Shown here: in pieces, positions 32,250 to 42,302 of the stretch
Layout of the letters: each line of letters starts with the position of its first letter
Numbering within the stretch: position 1 is the first letter of the stretch
Assembly (NCBI GenBank): GCA_004802705.1
Contig: SGPL01000288.1
Span: 1 to 42,302, forward strand
Reading direction: 5' to 3'
From: Bondarzewia mesenterica
Lineage: Eukaryota > Basidiomycota > Agaricomycetes > Russulales > Bondarzewiaceae
Length of the DNA stretch: 42,302 nucleotides
Notes under the pieces: generated by a model
The model's database searches: none
The model's input: only the letters and a program-made list of their open reading frames with translations
Told to the model about the DNA's origin: nothing
Position numbers and translations under genes: made by a program

Positions 32250-32605
32250 ATGCACCGTATATTCAATCTTGTACTCCGCAACAGGCTCTGTCATCATACA
32301 GAATTTTTGGGACTCGTCCACCGATTCCTATGTTTTGCGATTTTACACATGCGTCTGCAGAGTTGCGTGATGCAGATTCTCATTGGGCCGTCTGGCAGGG
32401 TATGGTTAAAAGGGCTAGGCACAGAGCCCACCCGCAACGCGATGTCGGGTTTCTTGAGCGTGTCCGCGCCGCACGCTGGCCTCAATAGAGGGCTCTGTCA
32501 ACAATGCGGGATTTACGGATGAGTATGCAATCTGTTCGAAAACGGTGTCGGTCTCGCTTTTCCAGCCAAGGACCCGCCTTCAGCTTTGGACGGTAAAGCC
32601 TATGC
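32250..32605 (+). pseudogene. Decayed fragment of a paralogue of the 29856-31751 membrane protein
   Basis: Bases and residues align with the 30985-31345 part of the intact gene. NLVLRNRL matches NLGLRNGS. ILIGPSGRVWLKGLGTEPTRNAMSGFLSVS matches the intact IPIGPFARVWLEGMG-STPTRNEMSTFLSAS in the same frame. Then GFTDEYAI-FENGVGLAFPA matches PFADEYML-LASGISTAFPP. Frame changes and stops separate the blocks, and neither end of the gene is present. Confidence 0.75.
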
Positions 32606-33419
32606 AGACGATCTCCACGTGCTCATCGAACAAAGGTGCGTCGGCCTCCGCACTCTGCTGTGCGATTTTTTCACCTCCGTAACCTTCGTTAACTGCGCGT
32701 TTTTTTTGTTGGTACTTGGTACTTGTGCGTCACCTTCAGGAAGGGCCGGCCGGTCGCCAGACCCCCCAATTAATTAACTGCTCCATTCGCGATGATTATG
32801 AGCAAGATAGTTTGGGTAAAGCAAGCCGTACAAATCTCAGAGAGTCCATGCCTATTCCGTCCATACTATCGCATGTTCTAATCTTGTGTGCTTAGTTCTA
32901 CTTTGTTGTACTGCCGCCTTTACTTGAGTGGATTTTGGAGAAATTTATTGCAGTGACCCCTACCTTACTGTGACACCATTCGACGATCTGCATGCGATCA
33001 TTCGAGCACCCCTCGCGAGTCCTAGATCTCAAGATCTAAATATCAAACTTGAATCGGGTCTGAAATAGGCCCTAATAGGAGCTAATAGGCCTTAGAGAAA
33101 TTTGACATTGCTCGGCACTGCGGAAGCATATTGAAATTGAAATAAAATGCTGCATACAAGAACAGATCATACATACAACCTCAGGCGAGCGCGGCACTAG
33201 ACATCGCATCGAACTGGACTGCACTGAGACTCACCTCGCAACAATATTTGTGATATGCGGTGGGCTTGACTAGCTCACTGGGCATGAAGCGCAAAGAGCA
33301 CGATGATGCACCCAACACGTGTATGTTCACAGCTCTCAAAAACTCGAGATATTCATCTATCAAATACACATCGAGCACACTCCACAGTCAACAAGCCAAA
33401 GTACAACAATACGATAAGA
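32606..33419. other. Convergent intergenic region
   Basis: This lies between the decayed paralogue and the stop of prp46. No gene is seen. A short run near 33060-33095 repeats CTAATAGG/GGCC motifs. Confidence 0.35.
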
Positions 33420-35031
33420 TCATTGAGTCTGCTCTGCATATACCTATTAGTCAGAGCGATCGATCAGTGCATATCTCAAACAATGATAGACTGGGCAAAA
33501 CGAAAACGCACCTTGATCGTTTTGTCGGCACCGCCCGTGATTAGACGTGTGCCCGTGACGTCGAATGTTGAGCAGAACACGCCGGCTTCGGCCTCCAACG
33601 AACCGGGTTGAGGGATGTCATCCATATACTGGAACGGTGTGCCCGTGTCGTAGTCCCAGAAATTCAATGTGCCATTGTCCCCTTCACATCACAAATCAGA
33701 AAAACCGTACTTCAACGAGATGAGGGGGGACGTACCACCGGAGAAAAATACGCCCTCTGCATTTACGGAGAGAGTGTTGATGATAGCATTGTGTCCGCTG
33801 AAATTGAACACAAAGGTGCCATCGGGACACTTCCATTTCTTGATGTTGTTCCCGCCCGCCGACCCAGAAGCGAACGAGTACTCTGTTGGGTGAATAGCGA
33901 GCGCACGCACGGATTTTTTGTGGTGGGTCAGCGTCACCATCGTCTTGCCAGCTGCGAGATCCCATAGGCGCACAGTCGAATCCATGCTGCCTGTGATAAC
34001 CTGGGGATCTGACTCCTGGCACTTCACGTCCGCGACTGTGGCTGTGTGACCGGATAGTACGTGGATCTGCGCTTTTGTCCGCATGTCCCATACACGCGCC
34101 GATGCGTCTCGTCCGGCCGTGACAAGCACGTCCAGTGTGGGGTGTAAGCTGAGGGAGTACACGCCGGAAAGATGACCGTGGTAGTGTCGGATGACTTTGT
34201 TGGCTTCCAGGTCCCAGCATTTTACCATCTGCCCGCAGGTCAGGTTTGCTTTGATGCGACTGGGAACGGTGGCGCAGACGTACCTTGTCTTCTCCACACG
34301 AGAACAAGTATGGATGCCGTGGAGAGACTGCGAGTCCGCGGACAGTCGAGATGTGACCCGTCAGTGACAACTTCAACTCTCCCGACGCCAAATCCCAAAT
34401 CTTAATCACCCTGTCCCCCGCCCCCGTAGCGAACCACTGATTCCCCGGCTCTACAGCCACACTGCGCACCCAACCGAGATGTCCTGAGATGACACGCATG
34501 AGTTTCCATGGTGGATGGTATGTCGGTTTGATCGTGCGTGTTGTTTTGTGCAGAGTGAGCGCTTGTGAGAGTTTGGAAGAATCAAAGAACGTAGAGGTTG
34601 TTTGAGCGGGAGTCTTGTCGATAGAAGCTATCAAGCGGCTCGCTTCCGATGTTGCTGTAGGGAAAAAAAATACGCGTCAGATTAAGGAAACAAGAGACGC
34701 ATTCAGGCATGTTGGAAAATACTCACGCCCAGCTGTGATCATTTTCCGTTGCTCTTTCGGCCGTGCTGGTCCTACTGGTCCTTGCTGTTCGAGAAGGAAG
34801 GAAGGAAGTTGCTTGTAGTGTTTGTACTCGTCATTAATTTTGACGGCTAAACGTAGTCGTGCACTGTAAAGTCCAAGTCAGTCTCACACTAAGATATCAT
34901 AGCGGCGCAACGTACCTCTTTTCCTCCTCTCTCATGCCCTGATCTGGACATGACGCAAAGACACTGTAGGTTCGTTTAGCATTCGTTTTCACCAGTGGGT
35001 CAAGCGGTGGTAGTCCGGCAGTAGTCGTCAT
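33420..35031 (-). CDS. prp46: Pre-mRNA-splicing factor Prp46 / PLRG1 (WD40 protein)
   Basis: Prp46 is a core subunit of the Prp19 (NineTeen) complex in the activated spliceosome. The ATG at 35031 starts [20 protein letters not shown]. Spliced exons give an N-terminal region, then [20 protein letters not shown] and seven WD repeats: [101 protein letters not shown] and a closing [17 protein letters not shown]. The last exon is very short and reads to the TGA at 33420-33422. The [20 protein letters not shown] block is diagnostic of PLRG1/Prp46. Junctions checked: GEDK|MVKCW (34294 to 34230 region), [13 protein letters not shown] and the AGP junction at 34725/34660. It is divergent from the TFIIS gene, with 365 bp between starts. 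Confidence 0.95.
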
Positions 35032-35396
35032 AATGGAAATGATTCGATGAGGTCAAAATAACGATAATTCTCTGAAGGCGATCGTAAATCGTTCCTATAT
35101 GAAGAGGTGAGCGCAGCGAGAGAGGAGAGGTATGGTTGAGTCTGATCGAACAGTGAGCACAGTGGAACTTGGGATGCGGAGGAGGCTATTTGTGAATGTT
35201 TGTTCCCGAGCTACACCGACCTTGTTCTGTTCAGCAGCCTTGCCATGGCCACCACATCCTCATCCACGAACGGGGAATTGTTCTAAGGCTCTCAACTTAC
35301 TACCTACAAAAAAAGTTCTCGCAAACGGATTTATTGCAACCTGTAACGTACTTACGTAGTTAGTTGAAGTCGATAGCTGCCCCAACATGTCAGACG
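35032..35396. promoter_or_regulatory. Bidirectional promoter region of prp46 and the TFIIS gene
   Basis: The two divergent ATGs are 365 bp apart with no gene between, so both promoters must lie here unless upstream introns exist. No TATA box was found. GA-rich stretches occur near 35105-35130. Confidence 0.5.
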
Positions 35397-37113
35397 CTGT
35401 AGAGCTGAGAAAGCTCGTGAAAGCACTACAGCACTCATCGACCGACCAGGTATGCTCCATAATTCATTTCCTATGGTCTCCCCTTCCACTTTGATTTTAC
35501 CCATGCTAACGTCTTATCTATTTTGTTCCACTAGGAGACCATCGATGTGCTGACTACCTTGAAGAAGGAGGCGAAGATTACGGAGGCCTTGCTCAGGGTG
35601 AGTACCTTACTTCCGTACTCCATCACTCAGCGCCCGAATACCGGTCGTGTGAGCAATCCGTTGATGACGGTCATGCACCATATCTTAATCTGCACAGGAG
35701 AGCAAGGCTGGTCTGGCTGTAGGTAAGCTACGCACGCATGGGACGAAGGAGGTGTCCGACCTTGCGAAGGAGATAGTCAAAAAGTGGAAGCACGAGGTTG
35801 AGAAGGAGAAACAGGCTGCGGGCGGGTCAACAGGGAAGACTGACTCGCACGCCAAACCTTCAGGTGAGTTGAGTGTTTCTTTCGGTGGCCGTCAGTGTTT
35901 TTATTCGACCGGGCCACCTCGGCCTACGGTTGACCCGGGCATGGGATATATTTCAGTGACATTCGATTGGATTATCACTGTGTCACGCCCAGTCATACCG
36001 ACCTTCGGTCCAGGCGCGAGGAGCTGCGTCGTATGCTCTGTGTTGGCCAGCCAGATCCCGTTAGATTGCATACTGATCTCTTAATTGAACGGAATATAGC
36101 ACCCAGCCGAAAGGCGTCGACAGCATCTGTCACTCCCACCACCCCTACCCTCGCTAAGGCGCTAGCAACCACTTCGGCCAATGGTTCTTCGCGCACAGCC
36201 AAAACCGACGGTGTCAAGACGAGCGTGTCTGCTGACAATACCCGCAACAAATGCGTAGAACTCATCTATGATGCGCTCGCTTCCGACTCTGGCGCTCGTG
36301 AGTCATTCCTGTTTCCAATGAGCTTTAATAAGCCCCACATCTTTGAGTTGCTGCCGTTTGGTTTCTTACTCACCAATACTATCTCAGCTTCCGAATTGAT
36401 TCTCAGTCGTGCAACAGCCATCGAGGACGCTGTGCTTATAGAGTACAACGGTACGACCGCGCAGTACAGAACTAAGATCCGCCAGCTCTTCGTCAATCTC
36501 AAAGACAAGAACAACCCCGGTCTACGAGAGAGCGTCGTGAGCGGAGACATTCCAGCACAGAAGTTTGCTAAGATGACCAGTCAGGTGAGGTGCCGCACTC
36601 GCCTATTTCTTTGATCTTAGCCTCTCATACGTGTGCAGGACATGGCTTCTGAGGAGCGGAAGGCTGCCGACCAAAAGATTAAGGAGGACAATTTATTCCA
36701 TTCGCTGGGTGCCGAAGAACAGCAGGCTGAGACGGACGCGTTCCAGTGCGGTCGGTGCAAGCAGGTTCGCCCCCCCTTGCCCCGGTCATTGAAGTTGACT
36801 GATTCTTCATCTGTCTTTCAGCGAAAATGCCGCTATCGCCAAGCGCAGACGAGGAGCGCTGATGAACCGATGACAGTGAGTCTGTTGTGGCATTGATGAC
36901 TTTTCATGCACTGACGATAAACGATGACTAGACTTTCGTAACGTGCGTGAAATCCGTCATATATGTGTGTTGTCGCCGTTCAATAAGCTGACCATTTTCT
37001 TCATACATCAGATGCACGAACTGTAACAATAGGTTCGTTTCTTATTCCTTTGCTGGATCAACGTGCGCACCGCTAAGCACCGTTTCCCTCCTGACAGATG
37101 GAAGTTCTCGTAG
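35397..37113 (+). CDS. dst1: Transcription elongation factor S-II (TFIIS)
   Basis: TFIIS rescues arrested RNA polymerase II by stimulating transcript cleavage. The ATG at 35397 begins MSDAVELRKLVKALQHSSTD. About ten exons, several very small, give about 300 residues. Domain I (TFIIS N-terminal, LW-like) reads ETIDVLTTLKKEAKITEALL and GKLRTHGTKEVSDLAKEIVK. A Ser/Thr linker follows. Domain II contains NKCVELIYDALASDSGA, AIEDAVLIEYNGTTAQYRTK and LRESVVSGDIPAQKFAKMTS. Domain III is the zinc ribbon, FQCGRCKQ|RKCRYRQAQT through TCTNCNNRWKFS, with its cysteine pairs and the catalytic acidic hairpin RSADEPMT intact. The TAG is at 37111-37113. All key residues are present. Confidence 0.95.
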
Positions 37114-37744
37114 AGCTTGCGACGTCGCCTCTACCACCTATTCTAGAGCTCAATTTATTCTACTGTGACCGCGGGACTACTCATAATGCCCTGGGCCACT
37201 TCAATCATCCTTGTCCTCCGAGATCCTCCTCGGCATTTCTTGCGGCTTCGAAACCTGCTGCCTTGATTTGCTGAATCACTGCAAGCTGATTCGTAACAAT
37301 GATTGTCGTTTTCGTATTTGGTTATTCTTCTGGTTCTCGGATGCGCTGTTCCTGTTTGATTTTTAGTTACAAGAATTAAGGCTGCTTCCCCTCGCGTATA
37401 CCAATAACTTGTTTTTTCTCTTCTGCGTTGCTAAGCAATTCCTCAATGACATCTCGCGGAGACAGTGGTGGGTATGTATCTAATTCAGGCTCGTATATGA
37501 TGATTGGACACTTGTGAGCAGCGTACAAGTATATTGCGGTGGGTAACGCAAAACTTACGATAGCATGTAGTCTACTGGCGGTTGGGCAGGCAAAGCGCGC
37601 TTGTTTGTTTGAAGCAAATAACGCGCTTGTCACGCTTTCTGATACGGCGTTTTCACTCCAACGTATACGCCTCCTTCAACTCTCCTTCACCCTCTTGCAT
37701 ATATCCCCTTCTCCTCTCTAACATCTACCGTCACTTGGATGACC
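37114..37744. other. Spacer between the TFIIS gene and the SUMO-like pair
   Basis: This is mostly the TFIIS 3' region and the promoter of the first SUMO-like gene. On minus, 37620-37376 is open and protein-like (IIIYEPELDTYPPLSPRDVI...EEKKQVIGIREGKQP), but it has no ATG and no recognisable upstream exon. It could be the 3' exon of a small unrecognised gene. Confidence 0.35.
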
Positions 37745-38425
37745 ATGTCGCAAGCTGAGGACGCCGACGATATCAAGCCAAAACTGAACATCACCGTCAG
37801 CTATGAAGGCAAACGTTAGTCTCCCCTCGTTCTCCGTGCATTTCGTTCTTTGCTAGATGACTTGCTCACTGTTCTATACAATCTTTCTTTCATCATTTTT
37901 TCGACTGTATCTACTTCCATCCGCATCCTTTCGGGTTATGGCTGCGATTTCATGACTTTTCTGCTCACACATAACAGCAATAACGGTAAAGGTCAAGGCA
38001 AACATGCAATTTAAGAAAATCTTTGAGGTGGCCGAGGTACGTATCCCCTATGCCATGTTTTACGTTTACCCCCAACATTGGCCTTTTTACGCGCCTTTTC
38101 GGTATCAGAAACGTTTTTGGCAAGGAACCAGGTCAGTATGAGTGTTTCATGCGGGCGTGCTCGGTGTCTAATCCTATGCTGCGGGGACGCAGGTACATTG
38201 AGATTCGTATACGAAGGAGAACGGGTGAACCCCCAGGATACACCAGCAGGGGTGAGTCTCATTACATCGCAAAACAAGCCAAAGTCTTCCGAGGATTTGC
38301 CAACTCACGACCGGATGTTATAGCGAGGTATGGAGGATGGAGACGTAGTTGATGCGCATCTTGAGCAGGTCCGCATTCATCATTGTATCATTCCGCTCAT
38401 GCTGACAGGTGCCTCGGGTGACGAC
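37745..38425 (+). pseudogene. SUMO (Smt3)-like gene, copy 1, apparently disrupted
   Basis: The start at 37745 reads MSQAEDADDIKPKLNITVSY and splices to ITVKVKANMQFKKIFEVAE, the SUMO beta-grasp start. The next exon should read KRFGKEP, but the run in AACGTTTTTGG (38112-38122) has five T where four keep frame, so the conserved GTLRFVYEGERVNPQDTPAG and MEDGDVVDAHLEQ that follow are in another frame. After LEQ no C-terminal diglycine appears in any frame: the possibilities are VPRV, ASGDD or CLG-stop. Function would be conjugation to lysines of target proteins, but as read no mature SUMO can be made. A sequence error at the T-run cannot be ruled out, though the lost GG argues for decay. Copy 2 follows in tandem. 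Confidence 0.7.
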
Positions 38426-38820
38426 TACAGCTGGGAGGATCCTTTACGCGCATATCACACTCGCATTCATGAGCCATCCGTTAACCCTCCTCCGCTGGCG
38501 TCGGATATGTTTATTCAGTTCACGTGCTGTTCTTTCCTCCTCCGTGTATGATTCTCGTACCTTCATATCATCTGTCTCGACTTTCTTTCATACACTCTAC
38601 CACACTGCGGCCAGACTTGTGCGGCGTGACGACGCGTGACTCGACGTGGACGCGTCTATTTATCGCGCAAACAATTGCCTTACAGCGACGGACCTCAAAT
38701 CTGATTAATAGCCGTACTTCTGCCGCAGGACGGTGATCATACTGACCTTCGCGGGCTTCGCGCATATCTGGCCTCCTTTGTACTTACTGTACACATTGCT
38801 CCTGCCCGCGGAGCTCACAC

Positions 38821-39599
38821 ATGACTGCGATGAATGGGAACGATCCCAAGTCGACCCAGAGCGAGAAGATAATGTTGGAGGTCATCTTCGAGGGTCGGTG
38901 TGAGTCTCACTTTCTTTATTTGGGTGTATTTATTTGGCAAGTCACTGTATTCTTTCGAATCAATTGTGTTGACGGATCGTGTGTGCTGTGATGGGATTTG
39001 ATTGATCGATTAGCGGTCAAATTCAGGGTGAAGAGGACTGGGTGCTTGAAAAAGGTGCTGGACGCCGCTGCGGTACGTGCCCACAGCTCACCGCGCCAAG
39101 TCGCGGGATGGTCGAGACTGGCTCATCCGCATATCGTATGCCAGGCGCGCTTCAAGATGAATAGAGGTAGGCATTACTTCGTTCCTATGGGACGGTCGGC
39201 CGTAGGCGATCTTCTCATAGTTGCACTATTGATGTGATACAGATTGGTTAAAATTCACTTACCATGGCACGTCTGTCCGGGGTGGTGAGGACGAGACACC
39301 TGATTCTGTACGTGGCTCTTCCTTCCCCTCCTTATGCACTTATGTTTTACATTTGTGATTAACCGCAATCGCAACGCTATCGTCCTGACAATCTCCTGAT
39401 CCATGTACCCTACCACCCACCTGAATCTCAGCTCGGGATGGAGGAGAGCGACCAGATCGATGCGCACGTCGAGCAGGTACGTTCACTCCGCTTTATTGGT
39501 CTGTAGATCATCAGGAAGCGGTCAGTTGACACGTCGTAAATCTAGATCGGTGGAGGGAAGATGCCATGCTTTGGCATGAAGTTCAGGCGGCGGGCGTAG
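38821..39599 (+). CDS. Divergent SUMO-like modifier, copy 2, intact with diglycine
   Basis: Six exons splice in frame: MTAMNGNDPKSTQSEKIMLE...FEGR|SVKFRVKRTGCLKKVLDAAA|ARFKMNR|DWLKFTYHGTSVRGGEDETP|LGMEESDQIDAHVEQ|IGGGKMPCFGMKFRRRA, stop TAG at 39597-39599. The product is about 108 residues. The order of strands and the D-ID-AHVEQIGG ending are SUMO hallmarks, and AHxEQ-x-GG is the processing site. A basic 13-residue tail follows the GG and would be removed by a Ulp/SENP-type protease to expose it. The core differs greatly from copy 1 (MLEVIFEGR for NITVSYEGK, and WLKFTYHGTS for TLRFVYEGER), so it is an old paralogue rather than a recent duplicate. A role as a specialised SUMO isoform is inference. 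Confidence 0.75.
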
Positions 39600-40182
39600 C
39601 CAAATGGCCCGATAGAGGTGGTGGAGTGGAGTGTGTTCGTCTCAAACATTGGAGATCACAATTTGCCATACAATATCCAGGACGTGCCATGGTCGATGTA
39701 TTCAAAGAAGCATAGCATGTTGTAACAGTTACAGTTGTTGTGAGTCCGTTGAGGGTGTCTTGTATCTGGGGATCTCTGTATACAGAGAGGTGTGGTAACT
39801 TGCTGATCACAGGTTAAGAATCGAAGTTTGCATGCGAGATATAATGGACACAACACGGAGCGAAGTACCGTCGCGGAAAAATAAGTAGCTCAAGCAAGCG
39901 AAAGCTTTAAGTACGGTGTGTGGGTATCGGATGTGGCCACATGAGGCTGGGCTGGCGAGCAGAGAGCACTGGACGGAGAAGATGGATACATCAGAGAGTC
40001 GACAACACACATCAGAACCGGATCTTAGGCTTACTCTTCTTCGCAGACTTTTTGGGCTTTATCCAGCGTCCCAAACCGTCCCTATGCGGCCAGCCGAATC
40101 CACAGGGTGCTCCTCGCCCATCATAGCGTAGTTTCTCTCGACCTTACGGTCATGTCCCATATCCGTAACAGGCTCATACTCC
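39600..40182. other. Spacer, no gene recognised
   Basis: This is the downstream region of SUMO-like copy 2. Short overlapping frames on both strands show no conserved pattern. Confidence 0.35.
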
Positions 40183-41450
40183 CTACAATCCTACCTCCTC
40201 ACGAAGAAAGGCAACGCCCACATCCAGCGCGGCGTTGATCAGTCCCCGTCTGACGGTGCAAAAGGCCAAGATTCGGTTCCAATTGATGTTCGCTATCAAG
40301 ACGTAGACGTGATAGCAAACGACAGAGAGCCGCTCGAGCTTGCGTCCGCGCTCGGACTGCAGGAATTTGGTGAAAACCGTGATGGTCGGTTCTGAGGGAT
40401 CGTAGCAGAGACGGCCTGTACACACGTTTGTACAGGGCTAGTTAAAGACGGCGGACGGAAGATGGGAGGTGGTCAAAAATTGTCGGGAGCGTGGGGGATG
40501 TATAGGACAGGAGAGGACAGGTCCACTAGGTTCGGACATTAGGCCAGAAAACGTGGAGCGAGTTCAGGCGAGGTCTTGCAGTGGGGATTCTCTTTGACGA
40601 GGCGGATGTGTAGCGTGGTGAGGTGAAATCCGATTTCGTTGACTGTCAGAATATTGCCGATGATATCTTCAGGGCTGCAAACCAGGCTGTCGATGTAGAG
40701 CTCACGGATGGTGGTTTGAGGGGAAGAAGGGTCCGGGCACATGAGACCAGTCTTTTGGCGGGGTTCATAGGAACGTCGCTTTCCATGAACGTGAGGCTCT
40801 TCAGATGTGGCATTCACTCTGGAAGATCAAAGAACGGATAGCCAGGAACGCCCTCTCCATTTTGGACGTTCTTGCGCTGCCAGAACCGTATGTTCAGGCT
40901 TTGCGGACGTGCCAAGACCCAAGACAGCTCCATGTCTGTGGGGTGCGCCACGGACGAGCGGAACCATTGGTACGTGAAAGACTTGAGACCTGTCGATAGT
41001 CCGGGGTAAGAGTCGTAGAGCCAAGAAGGATGGTCGAAAACATGTGTTATGCCATGTGATTCGTACAGATCTTCGGGCATAACAGTATCGTTCTCCTCAC
41101 CTCATCTTTGAACTTTTATTGCTATTCGTCCTCCCACAGGTCATAGAACGGCAGTCCATATTGAGTGCCCGGACGTGCTTTCCATAAATTTCGAGTATCC
41201 CTACTAGACGCTTTAGATGGAAGAAGCGGGAAAATACGACGAGAAGGTTGTAGAGGTACCGCGGGATCATGTAGGCCCACATGCGGCAAATAAGTGAAGA
41301 CGGGCTTGTTTAAAGCGCACTTCGCGATAGATGAGCGTATGGATATGGGTAAATTTCTCGTAGATGTTGGGAGTCGCTTATTGCGGTGCAGCCATGCTTA
41401 GGATGGCATCAATCACGTCAAGTGGCAAATCGGGGAGGCTTTGGTGAGCG
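40183..41450 (-). pseudogene. F-box-like / LRR-type gene, probably decayed
   Basis: On minus, an F-box-like start SLPDLPLDVIDAILSMAAPQ (about 41440-41365) runs into an in-frame TAA. The same frame then continues PNIYEKFTHIHTLIYREVRF. Later blocks are in other frames: YLYNLLVVFSRFFHLKRLVG with ILEIYGKHVRALNMDC (41282-41140); GLSTGLKSFTYQWFRSSVAH (41080-40814); TTIRELYIDSLVCSPEDIIG with FHLTTLHIRLVKENPHC (40720-40560); and KLERLSVVCYHVYVLIANIN (40425-40183). This layout resembles the F-box plus leucine-rich proteins common in mushrooms, which select substrates for SCF ubiquitin ligases. No in-frame ATG precedes the F-box block. Some frame changes may be introns, but the TAA suggests decay. Confidence 0.45.
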
Positions 41451-41753
41451 GCGCAGTAGACGATGAGGACGGTTCATGTGTGCACTCGACGTCTTTCAAC
41501 TTCATGAGAAGGAATGGTGTTTGCGATACAGAAGAGATCGAAAGGATGCTGAAAGGAAGCAGATTCAGATTTACGACTGACTTCGTTTCAGTACACGTTC
41601 GTCACGTGGCTCATGGCCTCATTGGCAGCATCCAACCAAAAGTTAAAACGACCATGTCAAGTCTGCATAAGAGACTCCTAGCCCTTCCTAGCCATCGTCC
41701 ATGTCAAGAAGACAAAAATACTGGGCCTCCGTTCAACGTACCGGAACTTTCAT

Positions 41754-42077
41754 ATGCATCACCTCCCCTTCTATGCCTCTGTGCCCAACTCTCCCTTGGT
41801 TTTGACACTTGCCGAACAACCACATAACGCTACCGCTATGTACTGCAGCAGAGACTGTCAAGTGACACATCTGGGCCATCGTGGATGGTTGTCGCCGCAG
41901 GACACGCAGCCTGACACTGACTACACAAATCGCGCGCGCCACGCCATGTGTCTCGAAAATGAAGAAGTCCGCGTGCCTCAGCTGAATCCAAAGCTTGAGA
42001 ACACTAGACCAATGCATGATAGGTATCCTGCGTCTTTTAGGGCTTGCGTGAGATGTCGATTCACAGACATGAACTAA
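41754..42077 (+). CDS. Possible MYND-type zinc-finger fragment (weak)
   Basis: An open plus-strand frame contains YCSRDCQVTHLGHRG and, further on, RHAMC, reminiscent of the second half of a MYND finger (YCSxxCQxxxWxxHxxxC). The first Cys pairs are not seen in frame, the spacing to the final Cys is too long, and a conserved Trp is replaced by Leu. It could be the edge of a gene with an upstream exon, or a decayed copy. Confidence 0.25.
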   Translation: MHHLPFYASVPNSPLVLTLAEQPHNATAMYCSRDCQVTHLGHRGWLSPQDTQPDTDYTNRARHAMCLENEEVRVPQLNPKLENTRPMHDRYPASFRACVRCRFTDMN

Positions 42078-42302
42078 TGGGCAACTGTGAGGATTTTGCA
42101 GTGATTTTGCTTGTGTGTTTTAATGTCGTTGCCATTGGCCAAAGCTCAGGCCTGCTCAAGCTCAAGGCTAGCAAGCATGACGTTTCGTTTTTGATGACGC
42201 GTTAATGCTTACGTGTAAATGCCGCCGGTGGCTTGAAGTGCGTTGACCTCAACGCAGCTCAACGCCCGTTCGCGGATCGAGTGTGTCAGTATCCATTGAT
42301 GA
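42078..42302. other. Right edge, no gene recognised
   Basis: This holds only short open frames and small AAGCTCA/CTCAACGC repeats. It is cut by the window edge. Confidence 0.3.

Noticed and set aside
1..42302. CRISPR arrays, phage genes, transposases or a secondary-metabolite cluster
   Set aside because: I saw no regular spacer repeats, no transposase or integrase motifs, and no synthase or P450 signatures on either strand.

Overview
The window is eukaryotic and looks like a basidiomycete fungus, most likely an Agaricomycete. The genes are split by many introns of about 45-75 nt with GTRNGT-like donors and short pyrimidine/CAG acceptors. There are no operons. Conserved fungal single-copy genes lie between lineage-specific membrane proteins and decayed gene copies. 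All exon models below were spliced by eye from the sequence.

Layout, left to right. (1) 1-3670, minus: 5' part of the PtdIns3P 5-kinase Fab1, running off the left edge before the kinase core. (2) 4955-7439, plus: an APC-superfamily amino-acid/GABA permease. (3) 8165-11675, minus: a large membrane protein with a Ser-rich tail. (4) 12.4-13.6 kb, minus: coding remnants of a membrane protein. (5) 13728-15039, minus: Bet2, Rab geranylgeranyltransferase beta, divergent from an intronless bacterial-type rhodanese protein (15444-16601). (6) 17379-18263: an unrecognised intronless gene. (7) 18.9-20.5 kb: a broken gene remnant on plus and a frameshifted DUF6535-like membrane gene on minus. (8) 20801-23222, plus: an AlkB-like 2OG-Fe(II) oxygenase, then the ER SNARE Use1. 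(9) 24560-25345: a mucin-like GPI-anchored wall protein. (10) 25.56-28.82 kb: a mitochondrial carrier on minus, with a decayed copy of its 5' half and a further remnant nearby. (11) 29856-31751, plus: a glycosylated multi-pass membrane protein followed by a dead fragment of a paralogue. (12) 33420-37113: the divergent pair Prp46 (splicing) and TFIIS (transcription elongation). (13) 37745-39599: two SUMO-like genes in tandem, the first apparently broken and the second divergent but intact. (14) 40.2-41.5 kb, minus: a decayed F-box-like gene, then a weak MYND-like frame at the right edge.

The conserved genes serve membrane lipid signalling and trafficking (Fab1, Bet2, Use1), nuclear RNA metabolism (Prp46, TFIIS) and protein modification (SUMO). 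They do not form one pathway. The most notable theme is local duplication and decay: carrier, membrane protein, an unknown 18.9/26.7 kb pair, SUMO and F-box. The strongest candidates for something new are the intact divergent SUMO paralogue beside its broken canonical-looking sister and the fused, bacterial-like rhodanese protein.
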